Positions 57,887 to 64,000 of a stretch of DNA of 64,000 nucleotides are shown here, piece after piece. Each line of letters opens with the position of its first letter. The stretch's first letter is position 1. Below the pieces are notes generated by a model. It had not been told where the DNA came from. It was given only the letters and a program-made list of their open reading frames with translations, and did not search any database. Made by a program: the position numbers and the translations under genes. This DNA comes from Zygnema cylindricum (lineage: Eukaryota > Streptophyta > Zygnematophyceae > Zygnematales > Zygnemataceae), in the NCBI GenBank assembly GCA_037447655.1, contig JBBHKE010001558.1, forward strand, positions 124,001-188,000, written 5' to 3'.

Positions 57887-58820
57887 CACCGCCAATCGCT
57901 ATTAGCGTAGAAGTTTCTTTAGCGTATATGAATAATCACCGTGGTTTACGCTAATTAAGAATTTGAAAATTTTGAAAAATTCCATTGTTTATAGTTCATC
58001 ATCTTCAGTAATATGGTCGCAGCTTACACTAATATAGATTATAAAATCGACAAATCGTTTCACATCACCACGATCGAATATGGTTGTTGGGCGAATATAT
58101 GCAGTGATGTTGGACTTAGATTATCCCCTTTTAGACCGCACATTCTCATGCGTCCGCGACTACTAAACATAATGAATTCTAATTTTTCACTTAAAAAGGT
58201 ACGTTTTTGTACGGTCTGAATCTGACCGTACACCACACTATTTAAAAGATGACGTACTTTCGTTTTGTACGGTACTTGGAAAATAACCCTGAAAAGAATA
58301 AGCTACTTTTTTTATTTATTCTCCAATAGCGTAGCTTATTCTATTTTATTCTTTACGCCATTTAGGGTTTTTTTCCAAGTGTCGTAAAAAACAAAAGTTC
58401 GTTGTATTTTAAATAGTGTGGTGTACGGTGCATGCCATACCGTTCAAAATTATACCTTTTTAAGTGAAAAAGTATAATTAATGTGTTTTAGTAACCGCGG
58501 ACGCATGAGAATATGTGCTCTAAAAAGGGGATGAATCGGGTTGCCAAATATCACGTTCCCACATATTCGTCCAACAACCACGTTTCGACTATGTGAACCT
58601 ACGAGTTATGTACGATTTGTCTGATTTTTTACATGTACCTATATTAATGTAGACATGTTTGCGACCGACATTTATTTTTTTCAAAGACCCAAATTAGAAT
58701 TTTATTAAACAATTAGAATGTATGTTATTTTTCAAAATTTTCAAATTCTTAATTAGTGTAAACCACGGTAATTATTCCTACACGCTAAAGAAACTTCGAT
58801 GCTAATAGCGAATGGCGGTG
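57887..58820. mobile_element. Fold-back MITE M3 (934 bp)
   Basis: CACCGCCAATCGCTATTAGC at the left, its inverse (one change) at the right, TA outside. The two halves are themselves inverted copies. GACGCATGAGAATATG in the right half is mirrored by CATTCTCATGCGTC in the left half. Confidence 0.85.
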
Positions 58821-58827
58821 TACAATA

Positions 58828-59383
58828 CACTCCCAATCGCTATTAGCGTAATGTATACTAATTCCGTCCCGCTTTTTTTTTCAAATTCTCAAATAACATA
58901 ACTTATTCTGTTTTTTTCTTTACGCCATTTGGGGTTTTTTTCCAGGTACCGTAGAAAACAAAAGTACGTTGTCTTTTAAATAGCGTGGTGTACGGTCAGT
59001 GTCAGACCATACAAAATCGTATTTTTTATGTGAAAAGTATAATTAATGAGTTTCAGTAACCACGGACGCATGAGAATATGCGTTCTAAAAAGGGGATGAA
59101 ATCGGGGTGTCAAATATCACGTTCGCACATATTCATCCAACAACCACGTTTCGACTGTGTGAGCGTACGATTTGTGTACGATTTGTCAGATTTTGTACAA
59201 GTACCTTTATTAGTGTAAGCATGTTTGCGACCAACATATATTTTTTTAAAATACCAGAATAAGCAAATAGTAAACCATTTGAATGTTTGATTTAAAAAAA
59301 AAATCAAATTCCTAATTAGCGTAAATCACTGTAATTATTCCTATACGCTATAGAAACCTGTACGCTAATAGCGATTGGCGGTG
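58828..59383. mobile_element. TA-flanked MITE M4 (556 bp)
   Basis: CACTCCCAATCGCTATTAGC to GCTAATAGCGATTGGCGGTG with TA outside. It is close to M1 and to the right half of M3, and starts seven bases after M3. Confidence 0.85.
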
Positions 59384-60344
59384 TACTGGATCTTGCAATA
59401 CTTCACGTCCAAATTTCAATCTGGTTTTGTGAAAGACGAATCCGATCTGCCAGCTGTCAGTGAACCTACTGCAGAAATTCAAGGATCGTTGACCGTACGG
59501 TATATAAAAATCTGCGTTGTCAATTGCTTGGTCGTTTACAAAAGCTTTTAGGGACTTGGCTGCTTGGGTTCGGTTGGCGCTATGGATAGTTTATCGGATA
59601 AAGTTTTCACGGACTTGGTACATCACACGTCGGGATGAGGGAAGTTTTCTGGCAGGGTAGCGGGCACACGTGTGGCCAGGCACTGGGCGGTCCCGGATGA
59701 CAGTACGGAAAATCATTCCAAAATAAAATAATTTCTCTACTGTTTTCTGAAGTCCCTCATAAGGGCCTCTGCACCATAATCCTGGGATTATCTGCTTCTG
59801 CCAAGAGCGTACGCTCGTTCTCTTTCTTATGCACACAAATCTCGACCACCCAAAATTTACGTGACAAACATTCGCGCTAAAATAAATGTGCCTAATCTTC
59901 GTGAAACTCTACGACCATCCAAATAGAAAGTTTAAATATTATTTCCAAACACGAGCTGGTTAAACCATCTAGTTGCAAAGCATTATTGCTATGTAAAAAT
60001 AGTTAACGACCAATAAAGATTGAAATGCCTAAGACATTCATGCGATAACATACCATGCTCAAAACTAGAATTTAAGCATGTACGATACGAAAACAAAAAC
60101 AAAATTCTAATAGAAAAAAAGAGAACCCATACCTCAAAAGCAAAAGGAAAAGTGGGTCAGCCCAAAGCATAAGAATATGCCACATTAAAAGTTAGAATAA
60201 ACTAAAACATCTTTATGCACCAGATGGCGAGGCGATACATATTGAAGTTCACTAATCCATTCGATACCGTAATATGTTGATACGAGCCAAAGCTACGGTA
60301 CCTTTCGCAATGGAGATGCATTAGCGTAGATAGCACACTCTCAA

Positions 60345-60465
60345 GCCGTAAGACGTCGGCTGGTATTATTATTTAATCGTATACTAATTGACGTTTAGGT
60401 GACGTGACAGGTTTATATCCGAAAGTACAACTGGAGATGCGTACAAGACAAAGGTCGGATTATAC
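60345..60465 (+). repeat. Dispersed repeat, second copy at 20530
   Basis: Same blocks and order as the sequence joined to epimerase segment b, including GACGTGACAGGT and ATATCCGAAAGTACAACT. Confidence 0.8.
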
Positions 60466-61611
60466 TCCCGTACGGCGCAGTGGGAACACGATGTGGAGTC
60501 CGCGTGGGACTAGAGTGTGGTACGGCATCAGATGTCGGGAATTAAAACGACTCTAAACCTGACAGATGTCTGAAGGCATGAACCCTCGGAGGTTCATGCA
60601 TTATTTTTGCCTAGCTTAGGGAGGGTTTTTATCCTCGAGGTGTAGATGTAAGGCATCGCGAGGCGGCCACGCAGCGGTCGTCTCTAGAAACTGGCAGTGT
60701 TTGAACATAGAAACCTGCATGCACAAAGATATAGACATATAGGAATTAGTGTAGCTATACGGTTAGTGAAAGCATAAGATAAATGCCATTTGGCAAGATA
60801 GGAACATTGCAAATTAAGTACGGGAATCCAACATTAGGAAGTTGTTGTTTTTTGGCAAGCTTTTTCTCGGGATTTGTCAAACCTTGTTACAGTTAGGGTT
60901 TCACCTAAACATTTAGTGACAGGCTAGTTATGAGTTAAGGTTTCCTTTCAGACCCATAGTCTATGTTGCTGGCTGTCTCTGAGCTCCATATTTTCTTTGT
61001 ACCAAGTCCTTACCTAATCTACCGGCGTAAGCGAGCTGCAAGGTTTCCCTCCAACTGTGTTCTACTTGTCATGGTGTACGAATTGTGTTGTGCGGATTTG
61101 TATTTTCTTGCTGTAAGAGCGCTGACTTTGCATTATAGTTCCAGTCCTGTCCAACTTTGTGGGAATTCCAGCTATCTCGGCTCCTTCAACCGATTAGGGA
61201 AGGGTTCTAGTCCGCTGGTTAGACTCCTGTAGGGAATACTAAAAGACTTCAGAGCCTAGTGGCTACTGTCCTAAATAGTCCTGAACTTAATTTGTTTTTC
61301 ATTTCTAATATTCTTTATTCCTTGTGTCAATTGTTTTCTTTCTGTCTAGTTTATTTTAATTTGTTTTTCATTTCTAATTTTCTTTATTTTTTGTGTCTCC
61401 TATCTAGTTTGTTTTTAATTTGTTGGAAATTAAAAAAAAAATTATGTTATGCTTTGTTTTCATGTTATTTGTTGTCTAGTTTGTTTTTTGAATTGTTGAT
61501 TTTGAGATTGTTGAACTGTCCTATATCGTTTTCTCTTCTTTCTTCTTACCAGATTAACTCACTCAGAATACTAAGAAAACTTAAAAAATTCATATTAAAA
61601 AAAACAAACCT

Positions 61612-61642
<31 letters not shown>

Positions 61643-61955
61643 CAATATATAAAGTAGGTTGCACGAGTTATCGCTGCTTTATAGACGGGTAGAGCGTGGC
61701 ATAGCGCTGATACGCGTACCTTTACAGGCTACTAACTACTTTGGTATTTTGAGCTGTGATGTTTTCTGAACAATTCGGAATTGGAGCGAGGTTGGAGCAT
61801 CACTGAGAGACCTTACAGATCGCTCCAGGTGAGTAGTCGGGTCCATGTGGTTGTAGGCGCGTGATAGGTTGTTAAACGCGGTAACCTAAAGGGGTTAGGA
61901 TCCGCCCCAAGGTTGTGCCTTCCTTTCCGCATAAGCATGTGGTTGCATTTTCTTT

Positions 61956-62190
61956 AGATCTGACCGTGATTGGTCTTGGATAGCGACTTCTTGCCTATAA
62001 CATCTGGCCTTGGTGGGCCTGGATAATTTCGTGTTTTATTACATCTGGCCTTGTGGGCCTTGAATAGTTTCCCGTTTTATTAAATCTGGCTGCAAGTGGC
62101 CTTGCATAGGTGACATGTTTCTTCTTAGAGTGGCTTGAAGTGACTTATTGTGGTATTGCTTAGATCTTGCTGTGAACAGTCTTGTTAGGG
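61956..62190. repeat. 41-bp tandem repeat, degenerate
   Basis: ATCTGGCCTTG, GGCCTGGATA and TTTTATTA recur every 41 bases for two good units, with weaker units on both sides. Confidence 0.7.
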
Positions 62191-62390
62191 GTGTTCACGA
62201 TTAGACCAACCCCAGGTGATACAGAATAGATCAAATCTTTTACGGGGGTGCATGTTTGCATGGGTGCCTGTTTGCGTGAATTTGAAGACTTCTTGTGTGA
62301 TTTTGTTATTAGATCTGGCAGAGGGCATTTGCACACTGACCCTGAGTAGCATTGTTCTACAACCACCGTTGCAAGAGGAGAACCAGCAGT

Positions 62391-62990
62391 AGTAGTGGAA
62401 GTAGACATGAACACCAACAGAAACTATCAAAGTACCTTCTTAAAAGCCAACTTTGAACTGACACAAAATATGACTCAAAAAGCCAATATACCTCAAATTT
62501 GCCACAGTGATACAAAATACATTAAACTGACAATTCCCAAAATTGCAGCTCAAATGACTCAGTAAACCATAAGATATGATGTCTGGAAGTTTCCCAAAAA
62601 CTATCATCATAAAATCATATTCCCAAAACTGGATACTACAAAATTGGCTAAGTCCTAAGTTATACACTCACAGTGTGTATCTACTGATCTACAATAACTT
62701 GGTTTACCGTTACTACGGTTATTATCCTGACTAACGACAAAGCATCCTACCTGTACGTCTCAGTACCTTAAAACCCTAATTATTATTTTCGAAAAACCTG
62801 ATTAATGGAACACTATTTTTTATTACACCAAACTACAAACCAATGTTATTCACATATATTACAGATATTGAACCGTACACAAAACGTTCCAAATGCTTGG
62901 TTAGCGGTAATCGCTAAAGTCCAACCGAATGTGGTCGTGTAGTACGAAGCACCTGAGTGCTTCGTCAGTTGTGGTCCCACGCGAATCACG
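62391..62990 (+). repeat. Partial relative of the family C solo LTR
   Basis: Matches the later part of 39211-40526 in order: TTATACTCACA-type, TATCTACTGA, ACCCTAATTAT and the block GTACGAAGCACCTGAGTGC with GTCAGTTGTGGTCCC. Cut at 62990 by the next LTR. Confidence 0.6.
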
Positions 62991-63183
62991 TGTTGAAATT
63001 TATAGATTTCTAGAGTATTTTCTAGGTTTAAATGTGTTTTTATAAAAGAAAAAGAAAAGGACGGACAGCCTGCCTCCACCTCCGCTCTCTAGCCCCCATA
63101 CTTGTTGTAGTCACTGAAGGAAAGAGAGAGAGGTTGATCCATGGCTGCCTTAGTTCAACAAACAGCTATTTTTAGTAGGTTAC

Positions 63184-63275
63184 TAAAAATATACTTGACG
63201 GACCAGAGATTTGATCCCGGTACCTGCGGTTCGTCAAATCGACCGGTAGCGGTCAGCTTTATCCTAATAGACTAG
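63184..63275 (-). promoter_or_regulatory. tRNA-like Pol III module, antisense in the terminal LTR
   Basis: The minus strand reads ATTAGGATAAAGCTGACCGC, later ACCGGGATCAAATCTCTGG, then ATTTTTAG. Confidence 0.5.
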
Positions 63276-63816
63276 GACCAATGCTAAGTGCTATGGTATG
63301 TGATAGATATATATTTAGTTCGAAAGGATAAAGTTCATTTAACTAAAACTGTTTACGGCGTACATATATACAGTTTTATAAAGTACGTCGTACGACGCTA
63401 ATTCAAAACGGATACCACGCATTTTATTTCTACATCGGAACAAATATCGCGCAAGTATTTATTCCGGCCAAGATTACGTTTCGCATATAATCCAACGGCG
63501 CACATCATCGCCGAAATCCCGGAATGGTCATTTTGGCATTTAGTTACGTGGCATGACTTGGCGCCACGTGGGAAGACATCATTCGGTCGCGGGAATTCCG
63601 AGGAACGTACGGACGAGTGAAAAGTGGACACGCGTCCACTTAATGGCCTTGTCGTACACAGGTCGTACAGAAAGTACATCGGCAGTAGTACTTTCTAGTA
63701 CTATACAGTTTTGTGATTGGTTCGTACAGGCAGTAGATAGGAGCTGTGAGAGGGAATTAGGAAAAACTAGGACTTAGGAAAATTTAGGTAGATAGTCCTC
63801 TCTCTCTGAGAGTTTG

Positions 63817-63822
63817 TATAAA
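63817..63822 (+). promoter_or_regulatory. TATA box of the terminal LTR
   Basis: GTTTGTATAAATTGGCATC, identical in context to the family B LTRs. Confidence 0.6.
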
Positions 63823-64000
63823 TTGGCATCTTTGCCACCCTATAACTTATCGGCTGGTTGGCCGTTTTCAGTGATTCTTTTTGCTACAGACTCAGGGGAG
63901 TCCAGGCTGCACAGGGGTGCAGTCAAATTGTCAGTTTGCCTTCTTGGGCAGAAGTGGTCGTGGCTTAAAGTGGGTTAGTTAAACACTATCTAGAGGCTTC

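Larger units (their letters stand above)
59384..62390. other. Non-coding with several short tandem repeats
   Basis: No gene is supported. 60345-60465 matches 20530-20658. 61287-61400 has two copies of a unit of about 78 bases (AATTTGTTTTTCATTTCTAA). 61615-61641 is (AT)n. 61956-62190 repeats a 41-base unit starting ATCTGGCCTTG. Confidence 0.5.
62991..64000 (+). repeat. copia LTR running off the window
   Basis: TGTTGAAATTTATAG start, the same module order as family B, and a TATA box at 63817-63822. It continues past base 64000, so whether it is a solo LTR or a full element is unknown. Confidence 0.82.

Noticed and set aside
60963-61232. 89-codon frame as a gene
   Set aside because: No family resemblance, no splice or codon support, and repetitive surroundings.

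Overview
This is a nuclear genomic window from a eukaryote, most likely a streptophyte (land plant or charophyte alga). Four things point there: one long, intron-rich gene for a Golgi UDP-arabinose/UDP-xylose 4-epimerase of the plant MUR4/UXE type; Ty1/copia retrotransposons whose primer-binding sites match a plant-type initiator tRNA-Met; many TA-flanked MITEs; and no operon structure or ribosome-binding sites. I cannot name the species.

Layout. 1-1074: unassigned sequence and a GATCCTC heptamer minisatellite. 1075-7591: decayed full-length copia element 1 (minus strand). 7592-8279: the 3' end of an R2-like non-LTR element (plus). 8280-10587: non-coding flank. 10588-23522: the epimerase gene (minus strand, nine exons, 397 codons plus stop). 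Exons 2 and 3 and part of exon 4 occur a second time at 20659-22382, with MITEs and filler between the copies. 23523-30520: non-coding sequence with MITEs and a Tourist-like element. 30521-41823: two fragments of one copia family (family B) in head-to-head inverted orientation. The right fragment was later hit by copia element 2 (32592-38769, duplication TAGAG) and by a solo LTR of a third family (39211-40526, duplication TTGAT). 43150-56460: a non-LTR retrotransposon (minus) carrying two nested insertions, copia element 3 (45245-51684, duplication TGCAA) and a 3.2 kb non-coding element with terminal direct repeats (about 52739-55941). 56461-64000: tandem repeats, two MITEs side by side (one a 934 bp fold-back) and, from 62991, the start of another LTR that leaves the window.

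The only gene that looks functional is the epimerase. It has an N-terminal signal anchor, the dinucleotide-binding GxxGxxG motif, SSTCATYG, the catalytic YxxxK pair, and intron phases that join cleanly. All retroelement reading frames carry stops or frameshifts.

The most unusual signal is shared by the copia LTRs. Every complete LTR of families A, B and element 2, and the terminal partial one, holds a tRNA-like module (A-box-like and B-box-like segments, then a T4 or longer run) on the strand opposite to the element. The same elements have a half-tRNA primer-binding site, complementary to the anticodon arm of initiator tRNA-Met, lying inside the gag reading frame.
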